From: an uncultured Lactobacillus sp.
GTDB lineage: Bacteria; Bacillota; Bacilli; Lactobacillales; Lactobacillaceae
Assembly (NCBI GenBank): GCA_946487795.1
Contig: CAMLUN010000004.1
Coordinates: 1 to 56,728 of the forward strand
Direction: 5' to 3'
DNA: 56,728 bases
Below the pieces are notes generated by a model that saw nothing but the letters and a program-made list of their open reading frames with translations, was not told the origin of the DNA and did not search any database. Position 1 is the first letter of the stretch; each line of letters opens with the position of its first letter. Both the position numbers and the translations under genes were made by a program. Positions 1 through 9,453 of the stretch are shown one piece after another.

Positions 1-63
1 GTCAGTATTATTTATTTGAGTCCAGTGGCTAACTTATTCTTGAAATTTAGGAAAATTAGAAAA

Positions 64-3012
64 CTAATCAGTCAACAAATGATAAAGATGATAATTAACT
101 CGATTATCCAAGCGAAGGTTCATTGAGACAATTGGCTTTCCATCTTGATTTTCCTGTCGAGCAGAAGAATCAATATAACTACAAGTTCCCAAATAATAGA
201 AGTCCTTATTATCATCTGCATCTGATTTTTTCATAAATAATAGCAATCGATACTTGTCAGTAAAGAACTTTTGAACTTCTTTACTAGTTAATTTACGATT
301 ATTTTTTGAATAATAATGAAGGATTCTATCACTTAGGAAACGGTCTTCATATTGAATCGACTTACTAATATTCATCGACTTTTTATATGTAACAAAGATC
401 ATTCCATACTTATCATTAAAATAATATCCACCAATATTTTGAGCAGTCACATTAGTAATATTATTACTTTGTCGCATTACGTCTTTTCGTGTATATTTTT
501 TACCAATTGTAAAAAGTTTATCTGAATCATATCTCTGTGAACGAGATAAACCAGTTCTTATACCATCTATCCACAATTGGCGAAAATCCTTATTCTTTTT
601 TAGTGAATATTGAATTTCTGAATTCAAAACATATTGATTATTTTTATCATTATACTCAACGATTGCTTTTCCGCCATAGTCTTTTCGCGACGGAGAAGCA
701 TTTTCATTATAAAACGATAAACTCAATATTCTTTTTACAGATTCAATTATTTCTTGATTCTTTAAGCAATGATTTTTAATTAGAGCTTCATCAAATTTCT
801 CCATACTAATTTCTGAGTTATTTATTAATAGGTCTAACAATATCAATTCATGGCGACGTTTACCATTAAGTAATTCTACGTCTAGAAATGATAAAATTTT
901 ATTTTCATAATCAGAGATATTAATTTGCTCACCCATTTTTATCAAAAAGTTAGCATAGTTTTTCTCTTTATTAGATAAAATAACAGGATCAATTGAATTA
1001 AATTTTATAAAATCCTGTAATAATGGAATCCTGCCGACTCGCTTTTTCATTTCATTATAAACAGTTCGGAGATTTCGCATACTATCAAATTTAGCTTGAC
1101 GGATTGAATCAAATATTTTTTCTTTAGCAACTCGTTCAAAATAAATTGTTGAAACGCCGATCGTTGGCTCCATACTTGTTGTTGCCCGTGCATTATCTTT
1201 AGAGTATGAAGAATCATCCGTAAGAGCAACTGGAATAATATAGTTATTCTTATAGTTGCCGATAAAATCTAAAATTTCTACATATTCTTTTCCCTTAGAT
1301 TTTCGTAATCCCCGACCTAACTGTTGAATATAAACAATATTAGAGTTGGTATTTCTTAAAAAGACAACTTGATTAATACATGGAATATCAATACCTTCAT
1401 TAAAGATATCTACTGTAACAATATACTTTATGATGCCTTTTTCTAGATCTTTTACTACACTTCTTCGTTTCACTTCACTGTCATTTCCAGAAAGAGCTTT
1501 TGAAGGATATCCTTGCCTTGTAAGTTCTCTTGCCAACGAAACAGATTCTGCAACCCCTGAGCAAAAGATTAATCCATGAAGCACATCTCCTGAATAACCA
1601 TAATATCTTGTTTGATCCAAAATATATTTTACACGTTCTTGACTTGATAACTGTTCAACAATTTTTTGCTCATTCTTATGATTACCTTTTTCGTTGTTAT
1701 AACTATCTATTGCTTCATTGACCCGATTATCTTTAAAAGTATAGTCACTAATTCCAACATAGTGAAAAGGACAAAGCATATCTTCTTCTAAAGCCTGAGG
1801 TAATCTAATTTCATAAGCAATATTATAATTAAATAACTTAAAAACGTTAAAATCATCATTACGATCTGGTGTAGCTGTCATCCCAAGATAAAATTTAGGT
1901 TGAAAATAATTCATTATTTTTTGATATGTTTCTGCACCCGCATGATGTACCTCATCAATTAAAATATAGTCGAATTCGTCACGATCAAATAATGATAAAT
2001 GATTACTTTTACTAAGAGTTTGGACTGTTGCAAAAACATATTTAGCATTCTTATTTCTGGAATTTCCAGTGTATAGCCCATAATCTGTTTTCTTTCCGCC
2101 AATAATCCTAGAAAAGCTCTCTTTAGATTTTTCTAGGATTTGTTCACGATGAGCTAAAAAAAGCATTTTTTTAGGATTTGTTGATTTAACATCAAATGCT
2201 CCTAAATATGTTTTTCCTGTTCCAGTAGCAGAAATAATTAAACCCCGTTGCTTGCCTTTTTCGCGTAACAATCGAAGCTGTTCCAATGCATCTTTCTGCA
2301 TTTGGTTAGGTTTAATAATCCTTGTATCATTTTCGCTATCTAGTTCTTGATATTGAAGTGATTGTTTGTAATTTTTCTTGTAAGTAAAACTATAACTAGT
2401 AATCCATTCATTAGTTAAATTACTTGCGTTCTTCCATTCTAATTCTACATTTGATCTTACTTGGTCAACAATGTCACCACTATCTAACGAATTAATCCTT
2501 AAGCTCCATTCATAGTTACGCATTAACGCATTTGTCGTTAAATTAGCACTACCAATGATGATTGTTTGATACCCTTGATGTTGAAAAATATACCCTTTTT
2601 GATGAAAACCATCAACCTCGGCAATTTTAACTTCAATATTGGGGATTTTTAATAATTCTTGGAAAACAGCAGGCTGATTAAAATATAAATAAGTCGAGGT
2701 TAAAATCCTACCTTTTATACCTCTTCTTGATAAATCCTTAAAAATAGGTTTTAGGTTTGAAACCATTGAATCCGTGATAAATGCTACTGCAAAAGTATAG
2801 TTTTCACATGTTAATAATTCATGCTTTATTTGTTCCCAAATTGAACTTCCTTCTTGATTATTTAAAAGACGTGGTCCAAATTGATCATTAGTGACAATTG
2901 TATCTTGATTTATATAACCATTTAATAAAGAACCATAGAGTTCATTAACAACATTCTTTTCCTTATTATTAATATTTTTCTGCAGAAGCTGCTTATAATC
3001 AAAGTTAACCAT
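64..3012 (-). CDS. PLD-SF2 helicase-DUF3427 protein
   Basis: This 982-residue protein joins three parts. An N-terminal phospholipase-D-like nuclease domain (about residues 50-200) shows HQK at 137-139 and GSAN at 154-157; the Asp of a classical HKD motif is not at its usual place. An SF2 helicase core follows, with Walker A SATGTGKT (261-268), DEVH (353-356), MTATP (378-382), DIFNEGIDIP (535-544) and QQLGRGLR (563-570). The C-terminal third resembles DUF3427. Its ATG overlaps the TAA of the upstream NUDIX gene by one base, so the two are probably translationally coupled. ATP-dependent unwinding or translocation on DNA or RNA, coupled to cleavage, is expected from the domains. The cellular role is unknown; defence or nucleic-acid quality control is inference. 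The gene looks more AT-rich than its neighbours. Confidence 0.9.
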   Translation of the reverse strand: MVNFDYKQLLQKNINNKEKNVVNELYGSLLNGYINQDTIVTNDQFGPRLLNNQEGSSIWEQIKHELLTCENYTFAVAFITDSMVSNLKPIFKDLSRRGIKGRILTSTYLYFNQPAVFQELLKIPNIEVKIAEVDGFHQKGYIFQHQGYQTIIIGSANLTTNALMRNYEWSLRINSLDSGDIVDQVRSNVELEWKNASNLTNEWITSYSFTYKKNYKQSLQYQELDSENDTRIIKPNQMQKDALEQLRLLREKGKQRGLIISATGTGKTYLGAFDVKSTNPKKMLFLAHREQILEKSKESFSRIIGGKKTDYGLYTGNSRNKNAKYVFATVQTLSKSNHLSLFDRDEFDYILIDEVHHAGAETYQKIMNYFQPKFYLGMTATPDRNDDFNVFKLFNYNIAYEIRLPQALEEDMLCPFHYVGISDYTFKDNRVNEAIDSYNNEKGNHKNEQKIVEQLSSQERVKYILDQTRYYGYSGDVLHGLIFCSGVAESVSLARELTRQGYPSKALSGNDSEVKRRSVVKDLEKGIIKYIVTVDIFNEGIDIPCINQVVFLRNTNSNIVYIQQLGRGLRKSKGKEYVEILDFIGNYKNNYIIPVALTDDSSYSKDNARATTSMEPTIGVSTIYFERVAKEKIFDSIRQAKFDSMRNLRTVYNEMKKRVGRIPLLQDFIKFNSIDPVILSNKEKNYANFLIKMGEQINISDYENKILSFLDVELLNGKRRHELILLDLLINNSEISMEKFDEALIKNHCLKNQEIIESVKRILSLSFYNENASPSRKDYGGKAIVEYNDKNNQYVLNSEIQYSLKKNKDFRQLWIDGIRTGLSRSQRYDSDKLFTIGKKYTRKDVMRQSNNITNVTAQNIGGYYFNDKYGMIFVTYKKSMNISKSIQYEDRFLSDRILHYYSKNNRKLTSKEVQKFFTDKYRLLLFMKKSDADDNKDFYYLGTCSYIDSSARQENQDGKPIVSMNLRLDNRVNYHLYHLLTD

Positions 3013-3428
3013 TAAATCTGTACCTTTTTAAGATCCATGCTACTAATATACTTTGCAATTGGTAAGTCAGCGTTTGCCCAATTTAACTTTAAGAGTTCTT
3101 TTTGATCACACCACTCCAACTTGCTATGTGCTACTAAATTAAAATGATGCGTCATTAATCTAGCAAAATAAACTGTTAAATGAACTTCTCCAAAATCATA
3201 GTGATAAATTGAAGTAGAACTAACTTGATGACCTACCTTAATCTCATCGTTAAATTCTTCAAGTAATTCACGCTTAAGAGCTTCTTCAGGGGTTTCACCC
3301 ATATTAATTTTTCCTCCTGGAAATTCCCATAAAGTTCCAAGAATACGATTATCATTTCTTTTACTAGCCAAGATTTGATTATCATCATTTAAGATTGCTG
3401 CGCCAACAACATTAATTTGTTTAACCAA
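3012..3428 (-). CDS. NUDIX (deoxy)nucleoside triphosphate pyrophosphohydrolase, MutT-like
   Basis: This 138-residue single-domain NUDIX hydrolase carries a complete NUDIX box: G39, E45 and the R53-E54-L-L-E57-E58 segment, which bind the metal ions. Members of this subfamily hydrolyse NTPs or dNTPs, often oxidised ones such as 8-oxo-dGTP, to the monophosphate and pyrophosphate. The start is TTG (3426-3428), preceded by GAGGAAG at a good distance. Its stop overlaps the start of the PLD-helicase gene, so the two form a tight two-gene unit. Substrate specificity cannot be read from the sequence; a housekeeping MutT role or a nucleotide-acting partner of the helicase are both possible. Confidence 0.88.
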   Translation of the reverse strand: MVKQINVVGAAILNDDNQILASKRNDNRILGTLWEFPGGKINMGETPEEALKRELLEEFNDEIKVGHQVSSTSIYHYDFGEVHLTVYFARLMTHHFNLVAHSKLEWCDQKELLKLNWANADLPIAKYISSMDLKKVQI

Positions 3429-3594
3429 AATAACTTCCTCGCATTCTAATTTATTAAATCGTAATTTGAATCTTTGTAAGTACCCTTAAGCAAAGTAACA
3501 CTCTCAGCGGTTTGCGTCTAGCCCATCACTTGTCGCACGCTTCTCATTCTTGGGTGGCTATCGTGTGGAGCGTTGCTAAATTTGAACGCTTCTG
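3429..3594. other. Structured GC-rich intergenic stretch between rlmD and the NUDIX gene
   Basis: This stretch holds no open frame of useful length. The part from about 3500 to 3594 is clearly richer in G and C than the AT-rich DNA around it. It contains a small dyad, AGCGTT/AACGCT, about 10 bases apart at roughly 3569-3590. No run of T follows the dyad on the minus strand, so it is not an obvious terminator. The part nearest the NUDIX gene (3430-3480) is AT-rich and could hold its promoter, but no convincing -35/-10 pair was found. Confidence 0.4.
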
Positions 3595-4965
3595 TTAGTC
3601 GCGTTCCAACACCGTAACGCTCTCAACATGCGTCGTCTGTGGGAATTGATCCACTGGCTGGATTGGCTTTGTTACATGGTAGCCTTGGTCAGCGAACCGC
3701 TTGATATCCCGAACTAAAGTAGCAGGATTACAACTGACGTAAATGACCTTCTTAGGGTCCATCTTACCAGTAGCTTCGATCAGGCTTTCAGCAAGACCCT
3801 TCCGCGGTGGATCAACGATGACAACATCTGGTTTGAGTCCTTCTGCTTGCCACTTAGCAAATTGTTCTTCGGCCCTACCAACAACAAATTTGGCGTTCTT
3901 AATATCATTCCGTTTAGCATTGTGTTTGGCGTCTTCAATCGCGGCAGGAACAATTTCAACCCCGTAAACTTGCTTAGCGTGCTTAGCTACTGCAAGGGAG
4001 ATCGTCCCAATCCCACAATAGGCATCGATGACGGTTTGATTACCGTCCAAGCCAGCATTATCGATGGCGGTTTGGTAAAGGCGTTCAGTCTGTTGCGGAT
4101 TAACTTGGTAGAAGGATAGTGGTGAAATGGCAAAATCAATTCCGAGGAGCTGATCATGAATTTCATCCGCACCCCATAATGTTTTATTCTTGTCACCAAG
4201 TAACCGATTAGTCTTCTTGTCATTGATGTTTTGAACGATGCTCTTTACTTCTGGAACCTCAGCAACAATACCGTCAACAATTTGCTTTTCCATCGGTAAC
4301 CGCTTCGTATTCGTGACTAAGGCCACCATTATTTCATGACTGTAGTATCCCCGTCGAACCATTACTGTGCGAATCACGCCCTTACCAGTTTGCTCATCAT
4401 ATGGTGTAATGTGGTATTGCCGTAATAAGTCACGGACAACCACAATGGCCTTATCAATTTCTGGATCTTGGATATAGAAATCTTCAATCGGTACTAAATT
4501 ATGGCTCCCCCGCTTATAAAAACCGGTTTCTAATTGACCACGAACCATTTTGACTGGTACTTGGGCCTTATTGCGGTAATGATAAGGCTTTTTCATCCCC
4601 ATCGTTGGCAATACTTCAATCTCATTTAAATGCGCCTTTGCCAGCAACTCAGCGATTTGGTGTTGTTTGAATTTCAACTGGGCATTATATTTCAAATGAC
4701 CAAGGGGCGCGATTCCCGTTTGAATGTACTTTTTATCCTTAACATCAACGCGGTCTGGACTCTTTATTTGCCAGTCCATTACCCGTCCCCAAGCAAAGTG
4801 GCTGGTTACCTTGGTGATCTTTACCGTAATCTCTTCACCAGGAAGGGCATTAGGAACAAAGACGGGAAAATCATCAATCTTAACGACCCCATTGCCTTCG
4901 TAAGATAAATCCACTACCTTCGCTGGATATTCTTCATTTTTATGTACTGGAATGTTTAGTTTCAA
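3595..4965 (-). CDS. rlmD: 23S rRNA (uracil-C5)-methyltransferase RlmD/RumA type
   Basis: This SAM-dependent methyltransferase of the TrmA/RlmCD family makes 5-methyluridine in 23S rRNA. It has an N-terminal TRAM domain (about residues 10-65), the motif FYQVNPQQTE, the SAM site DAYCGIGT, VDPPRKGL and the catalytic-cysteine motif SCNPATL. The frame is open from 5028, but the chosen start is the TTG at 4963-4965. It follows GGAGG at seven bases, lies just downstream of the predicted promoter, and gives 456 residues beginning MKLNIPVHK. The region where RlmD proteins usually bind a 4Fe-4S cluster reads IQTGIAPLGHL and has no cysteine; only the two motif cysteines remain in the protein. TrmFO-like or tRNA specificity is less likely. 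Confidence 0.92.
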   Translation of the reverse strand: MKLNIPVHKNEEYPAKVVDLSYEGNGVVKIDDFPVFVPNALPGEEITVKITKVTSHFAWGRVMDWQIKSPDRVDVKDKKYIQTGIAPLGHLKYNAQLKFKQHQIAELLAKAHLNEIEVLPTMGMKKPYHYRNKAQVPVKMVRGQLETGFYKRGSHNLVPIEDFYIQDPEIDKAIVVVRDLLRQYHITPYDEQTGKGVIRTVMVRRGYYSHEIMVALVTNTKRLPMEKQIVDGIVAEVPEVKSIVQNINDKKTNRLLGDKNKTLWGADEIHDQLLGIDFAISPLSFYQVNPQQTERLYQTAIDNAGLDGNQTVIDAYCGIGTISLAVAKHAKQVYGVEIVPAAIEDAKHNAKRNDIKNAKFVVGRAEEQFAKWQAEGLKPDVVIVDPPRKGLAESLIEATGKMDPKKVIYVSCNPATLVRDIKRFADQGYHVTKPIQPVDQFPQTTHVESVTVLERD

Positions 4966-5005
4966 AGTTATTCCTCCATTAATTTCAACGTTACAAACTT
5001 CTCCT

Positions 5006-5011
5006 ATTATA
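5006..5011 (-). promoter_or_regulatory. Predicted extended -10 promoter of rlmD
   Basis: On the minus strand the sequence reads TGTTATAAT, a perfect -10 with the TGn extension. The -35 position falls in the 3' arm of the dagK terminator and is poor. Transcription would begin near 4999, giving a leader of about 34 bases before the TTG start of rlmD. Confidence 0.6.
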
Positions 5012-5012
5012 A

Positions 5013-5054
5013 CAAAACAAACGGCCAACTTCCTCTTTGCGAAGCTGACCGTTT
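5013..5054 (-). terminator. Intrinsic terminator after dagK
   Basis: A 14-base-pair stem (AAACGGTCAGCTTC with its partner arm, two G-U pairs) has a seven-base loop and is followed on the minus strand by GTTTTGTT. It begins 8 bases after the dagK stop codon. Confidence 0.85.
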
Positions 5055-5061
5055 ATTTATT

Positions 5062-6075
5062 CTATTTCTTTTCGCGATCTTTATAATCGTCAATGCCATT
5101 CATAAAGTCTTCTTCGACCCGCTTAAAATCAGCTGAAGTTGTAATCGCATCTTCTGGAATCTCATCCAAGTTAGCAATTACTTCTAGGTGCTGTTTAAGG
5201 TTATGGAATTTCATTGGCGCATCGCCACCGTATTCCCCGTCAAGGTTAACCATCAAGCGGTCATCCTTGTTTAGCGGAATAACTTCAATATCGGTTGCCT
5301 TAGCATAAATAATGCGCGGATCATCAAGGTGCTTTCCTTGAAGCGCCTTTGCCATTAAACTAAGCATATCGATCACGCTGCTCTTCTTAACAATAATCAT
5401 TGTAAACTTTCCATCATCAAGTGAAGCATCCGGCACAATCTGTTCAAAACCGCCGACCGAATTAGTCAAGGCAATCATAAACATGGAAGCACTGCCCCGG
5501 TATTCCTGATTATCATACTTGATTAGCATGTCGACTGGCTTAATCCGCGGCATTAACTCTGCTCCCTTGGCGAAGTATGCTGCGTAACCAAAGAGGGACT
5601 TCATTTGCGAAGGGACCTCATAGGTTAATTCAGTCATCGTTCCACCAGCAGCAATATTCATGAAGTAGTTTTCACTAGCCCGACCAATATCAATCTTAAA
5701 TTTCTTATTCTTCTTTAAGATTAACTTAGCCGCGGCGATCGGATCATCACGAGGAATCCGTAATGCCCGTGCATAGTCATTAGTCGTCCCTGCTGGAATA
5801 ATCGCTAATGTTGGCCGATGTTCTAACCCAGCAATTCCATTAACCACTTCATTCAGGGTACCGTCTCCACCAGCGGCTACAATCAAATCAAAACCATCTT
5901 CAGCAGCACGGGTGGCTTCGTTCTTAGCCGAGTTAGGCGCAGGAGTAGTCGCAAAAGCACTAGTTTCATATCCAGCTTTCTCATAAATTGCGAGAATATC
6001 AACTAAATCACTTCGCAATGTTTCACGGCCTGAGGTAGGATTATAAATTATCCGAGCACGTTTTCGCACGGTCAT
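5062..6075 (-). CDS. dagK: Diacylglycerol/lipid kinase DagK (DgkB family)
   Basis: This 337-residue cytosolic lipid kinase of the DAGK catalytic family phosphorylates diacylglycerol to phosphatidic acid. That step returns the diacylglycerol released during lipoteichoic acid synthesis to phospholipid synthesis. The ATP-binding motif GGDGTLNEV is at about residues 69-77, and the N terminus carries the family's NPTSG. It is the last gene of gatC-gatA-gatB-dagK, 11 bases after gatB, and a strong terminator follows it. Length and domain content are normal for Firmicute DagK. YegS/BmrU-type lipid kinases are related, but the context fits DagK. Confidence 0.92.
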   Translation of the reverse strand: MTVRKRARIIYNPTSGRETLRSDLVDILAIYEKAGYETSAFATTPAPNSAKNEATRAAEDGFDLIVAAGGDGTLNEVVNGIAGLEHRPTLAIIPAGTTNDYARALRIPRDDPIAAAKLILKKNKKFKIDIGRASENYFMNIAAGGTMTELTYEVPSQMKSLFGYAAYFAKGAELMPRIKPVDMLIKYDNQEYRGSASMFMIALTNSVGGFEQIVPDASLDDGKFTMIIVKKSSVIDMLSLMAKALQGKHLDDPRIIYAKATDIEVIPLNKDDRLMVNLDGEYGGDAPMKFHNLKQHLEVIANLDEIPEDAITTSADFKRVEEDFMNGIDDYKDREKK

Positions 6076-6086
6076 CCCTCCCTACT

Positions 6087-7511
6087 CTATTTAGCCTTCA
6101 AAGACTTCATCAATAATTGAGTAACAACTTGTGGGTTAGCCTTACCACGCGTTTGCTTCATGATTTGACCCATTAAGTAGCCGACAGCCCGGTCTTTACC
6201 ATTCTTAAAGTCTTCAATTGATTGTTCGTTGTTGTCAAGGACTTCATCAACGATTGGCTGTAGTTGCGCAGGATCTGATAATTGAACAAGACCGTGCTCC
6301 TTTGCGTAAGCATTTGGTTCTTCACCATCTAAGATTCCCTTGAAGACCTTCTTAGCCATCTTAGAAGAAATAGTCCCATCTTCAATCAACTTCACCATGC
6401 CGGCAAGGTTAGCTGGAGTAAGCTTGGTATCTTGTAAGTCAACTTGCTTATCGTTCAAGTATGAGTTCACATCGTTCATCAAGTAGTTGGCTACCCGCTT
6501 AGGATCGCCACCGTCCTTAACAGCTTCTTCAAAGAAATCAGACATTTCCTTAGTCTGGGTAAGAACCATCGCATCGTAATCAGTTAAGCCAAGATCCTTA
6601 ACATAGTGCTCACGACGCTCACCAGGCATTTCTGGCATTTCGCTTTCAATTTCGCTAATCCATTCATCGCTAACGTTTACTGGTGGCAAGTCTGGTTCTG
6701 GGAAGTAACGGTAATCATCAGAACCTTCCTTTGTCCGCATCAGAATAGTCTCACCAGTCGCTTCATCATAACGACGTGTTTCCTGACCAATGTGTCCACC
6801 AGCCATCAATACTTTTTGATGCCGTTTTTCTTCAAATGCGAGGGCCTTCCGAACATAGTTAAAGGAGTTGATGTTCTTCATTTCTGTCTTGGTCCCAAAC
6901 TTATCAGAACCGATTGGCCGAATTGAGATGTTGGTATCAACCCGCATGGACCCTTCTTCCATCTTCACGTCAGAGATCCCCGTAAATTGAATCCGTTGAC
7001 GCAATGCTTCCAAGTAAGCCACTGCTTCTTCAGGCGAGGCAATATCTGGCTTAGAAACAATTTCGATCAGCGGTGTTCCTTGCCGGTTCAAGTCAACATA
7101 TGAATACTTACTGGTGTGAGTGTTCTTACCAGCATCTTCTTCAATATGCATTTCTTTGATACCGATCTTTTTCTTCTTACCGTTTACTTCAATTTCAATC
7201 CAACCGTCATGAGCGATTGGTGTATCTGATTGAGTAATCTGGTAGGCTTTCGGGTTATCAGGATAGAAGTAGTTCTTCCGATCAAAGTGCATGTGGTGGG
7301 CAATTTGAGCATGAAGAGCAAGTCCAGCCATGATTCCGTCACGAACGACGCCCTTATTTAAACTTGGCAATACACCAGGATAACCCCAGTCAATGACATT
7401 GGTGTTTGCGTTAGGCTGGTCACCGTATTCAACGGGGGATGGACTGTAAATCTTTGAATTAGTCTTTAATTCAACGTGGACTTCTAGACCGATTGTTGTT
7501 TGAAAGTTCAT
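6087..7511 (-). CDS. gatB: Aspartyl/glutamyl-tRNA amidotransferase subunit B
   Basis: GatB (474 residues) binds the misacylated tRNA and catalyses its phosphorylation and transamidation, turning Glu-tRNA(Gln) into Gln-tRNA(Gln) and often Asp-tRNA(Asn) into Asn-tRNA(Asn). The N terminus has the signature [10 protein letters not shown] and the [12 protein letters not shown] region; the C-terminal YqeY-like helical tail (about 330-474) binds the tRNA. It starts with ATG one base after the gatA stop, so translation is probably coupled. The usual CxxC zinc cysteines of some GatB proteins (as in SxxYGxxPN variants) are absent here, which is common in lactobacilli. Confidence 0.97.
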   Translation of the reverse strand: MNFQTTIGLEVHVELKTNSKIYSPSPVEYGDQPNANTNVIDWGYPGVLPSLNKGVVRDGIMAGLALHAQIAHHMHFDRKNYFYPDNPKAYQITQSDTPIAHDGWIEIEVNGKKKKIGIKEMHIEEDAGKNTHTSKYSYVDLNRQGTPLIEIVSKPDIASPEEAVAYLEALRQRIQFTGISDVKMEEGSMRVDTNISIRPIGSDKFGTKTEMKNINSFNYVRKALAFEEKRHQKVLMAGGHIGQETRRYDEATGETILMRTKEGSDDYRYFPEPDLPPVNVSDEWISEIESEMPEMPGERREHYVKDLGLTDYDAMVLTQTKEMSDFFEEAVKDGGDPKRVANYLMNDVNSYLNDKQVDLQDTKLTPANLAGMVKLIEDGTISSKMAKKVFKGILDGEEPNAYAKEHGLVQLSDPAQLQPIVDEVLDNNEQSIEDFKNGKDRAVGYLMGQIMKQTRGKANPQVVTQLLMKSLKAK

Positions 7512-7512
7512 C

Positions 7513-8985
7513 TTAGTTTTGACCTCCTAACTGTGGTGTCTTCTTATGGAAATCAGTTGTCTGTTCAAAGACATATCCAGTGTTATAAACTGTTTGTTCG
7601 TCAAATGCTTTTCCGATGATTTGCAGACCAACTGGCATGCCATTTTTAGCAGAGAAACCAGCAGGAATGGACATTGCAGGAAGACCGGCCATATTAACGG
7701 GAACAGTCAATACGTCGTTCATGTACATAGTTTGTGGATCATCAATTTCTGCACCAATCTTAAATGCTGTTGAAGCACCAGTGGCACCAACGATTACATC
7801 ATGATCCTTAAATACGTCTTCAAAATCTTGGGCAATAAGACGGCGAACTTTAGCGGCCTTATTAAAGTAAGCATCATAGAAACCAGCAGAGAGAGAGAAT
7901 GTCCCTAACATAATCCGTCGCTTAACTTCTTCACCAAAACCTTCCGAACGAGAACGAACATAAACGTCTTCCAGGTTCTTAACATCAGCAGCTCGGAAGC
8001 CATAACGGATACCATCGTAACGTTGGAGGTTAGAAGATGCTTCAGATGAGGCTAAAATGTAGTAAGCAGGAACCCCATACTTGGTATGTGGCAAACTTAC
8101 TTCATCAATAATTGCGCCGAGGGATTCTAAGTGGTCCAAAGCAGCCTTGATTACTTCTTGAACATCTTCGTCTAAGCCATCAAAGTATTCCTTTGGCACA
8201 GCAATCCGTAAGCCCTTAACATTCGTATTTTCATTTAATTGGGCTGCCCAGTCTGGAACTTCTTTAAGTGAGGATGTCATATCCCGTTCATCATTTCCAC
8301 TGATGAGGGCGGTCAGCAAGGCATTATCCTTAACATTTTGGGTCAACCAACCAACTTGATCAAAACTTGAACCAAAAGCAATGATTCCCCACCGTGATAC
8401 ACGACCGTATGTAGGCTTCATCCCAACGACACCGTTAAAGGAAGCAGGCATCCGAATAGAACCACCAGTATCAGTACCAAGTGCACCTAAAACATCCCCG
8501 GCCGCAACAGCAGCAGCAGAACCACCGGAAGAACCACCAGGAACCCGTGTAAGATCCCATGGGTTATGAGTCGTAAAGAATGCTGAATTTTCAGTAGATG
8601 ATCCCATGGCAAATTCATCAAGGTTAGTCTTACCAACGTTGATGTAATCAGCAGCATTTAACTTTTCAACCACTGTCGCGTCATATACAGGGTTAAAGTT
8701 TTCAAGCATCTTAGAAGCAGCCGTCGTTGTGAGGCCTTTAGTTAAGATATTATCCTTAACTGCAAGCGGAACCCCTGCAGTTAATTGATCAGCACTAATG
8801 CCCTTTGCATCAATCTCAGCTGCCCGCTTCAATGCTTGATCTTCATTTAAGCTGATGAAAGCTTTAACTTGATCTTCATTACCCTTAATGTGGTCAAAAG
8901 CTTCCTTTGTTAATTCAGTTGCACTGATTTTCTTATTTACCAAGTCATCGTGCAATTGACTCAAGCTTGTTTGGTAAAAATCCAT
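7513..8985 (-). CDS. gatA: Aspartyl/glutamyl-tRNA amidotransferase subunit A
   Basis: GatA (490 residues) is the amidase subunit that releases ammonia from glutamine for GatB. The Ser-cisSer-Lys triad is visible: Lys in AVKDNI, the Gly/Ser-rich [14 protein letters not shown], and [14 protein letters not shown] holding the acyl-forming serine. Its ATG overlaps the gatC stop codon by one base. Length and motifs are normal. Confidence 0.97.
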   Translation of the reverse strand: MDFYQTSLSQLHDDLVNKKISATELTKEAFDHIKGNEDQVKAFISLNEDQALKRAAEIDAKGISADQLTAGVPLAVKDNILTKGLTTTAASKMLENFNPVYDATVVEKLNAADYINVGKTNLDEFAMGSSTENSAFFTTHNPWDLTRVPGGSSGGSAAAVAAGDVLGALGTDTGGSIRMPASFNGVVGMKPTYGRVSRWGIIAFGSSFDQVGWLTQNVKDNALLTALISGNDERDMTSSLKEVPDWAAQLNENTNVKGLRIAVPKEYFDGLDEDVQEVIKAALDHLESLGAIIDEVSLPHTKYGVPAYYILASSEASSNLQRYDGIRYGFRAADVKNLEDVYVRSRSEGFGEEVKRRIMLGTFSLSAGFYDAYFNKAAKVRRLIAQDFEDVFKDHDVIVGATGASTAFKIGAEIDDPQTMYMNDVLTVPVNMAGLPAMSIPAGFSAKNGMPVGLQIIGKAFDEQTVYNTGYVFEQTTDFHKKTPQLGGQN

Positions 8986-9302
8986 TATTCGCCGTCCTCA
9001 CTTTCGTCAAGAATTGCTGGAACCTTGATGTAACCACCATCAGTTTCAGGAGCATTGTTAAGCAAGGCTTCTTGTTCGTCTTTAGAACTCTTAACTGCCT
9101 TATCTTCACGCATTACATTTACCCGATCGGTTGCTGATGTCATTGGTTCAACGCCATCGGTATCAACCGCTTCGAGGTCTTCAAACATATCAATAATGTT
9201 TCCTAGTTGAGTGGTAAACTTACCAAGTTCATCCTTAGGGAACTCAAGCTTAGCAAGTTCAGCAACGTGTTCCACTTGTTGCTCAGTGATTTTACTGGCC
9301 AT
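8985..9302 (-). CDS. gatC: Aspartyl/glutamyl-tRNA amidotransferase subunit C
   Basis: GatC (105 residues) is the small helical subunit that holds GatA and GatB together. The pattern EHVAELAKLEF near the N terminus and the VDTDGVEPM segment are typical of the family. It is the first gene of gatC-gatA-gatB-dagK, and a terminator lies between it and camS upstream. A possible -10 (TAAAAT, near 9350) lies before it, without a good -35. Confidence 0.96.
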   Translation of the reverse strand: MASKITEQQVEHVAELAKLEFPKDELGKFTTQLGNIIDMFEDLEAVDTDGVEPMTSATDRVNVMREDKAVKSSKDEQEALLNNAPETDGGYIKVPAILDESEDGE

Positions 9303-9392
9303 TCTCTCTACCTCTTTTCCAGTAATTTAAAATCTACATATACATTTAACAATTTTAGCACAGAATAGGCTCCTATTTCATCCATGTAGAAA

Positions 9393-9448
9393 TAAAAAAG
9401 GAGTTATCGGTTCGCATTTTCTAGTAACGAATCGATATTCTCCTTTTT
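9393..9448 (-). terminator. Intrinsic terminator after camS
   Basis: The arms AAAAAGGAGAATATCGATTCG-like and CGAACCGATAACTCCTTTTTT pair over about 20 positions with a few mismatches, then run into T residues on the minus strand. It begins 6 bases after the camS stop and separates camS from gatC. Confidence 0.8.
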
Positions 9449-9453
9449 CACCT

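Noticed and set aside
3743-3967. Plus-strand open frame opposite rlmD
   Set aside because: It lies fully inside a conserved gene on the other strand, has no ribosome binding site and no recognisable domain.
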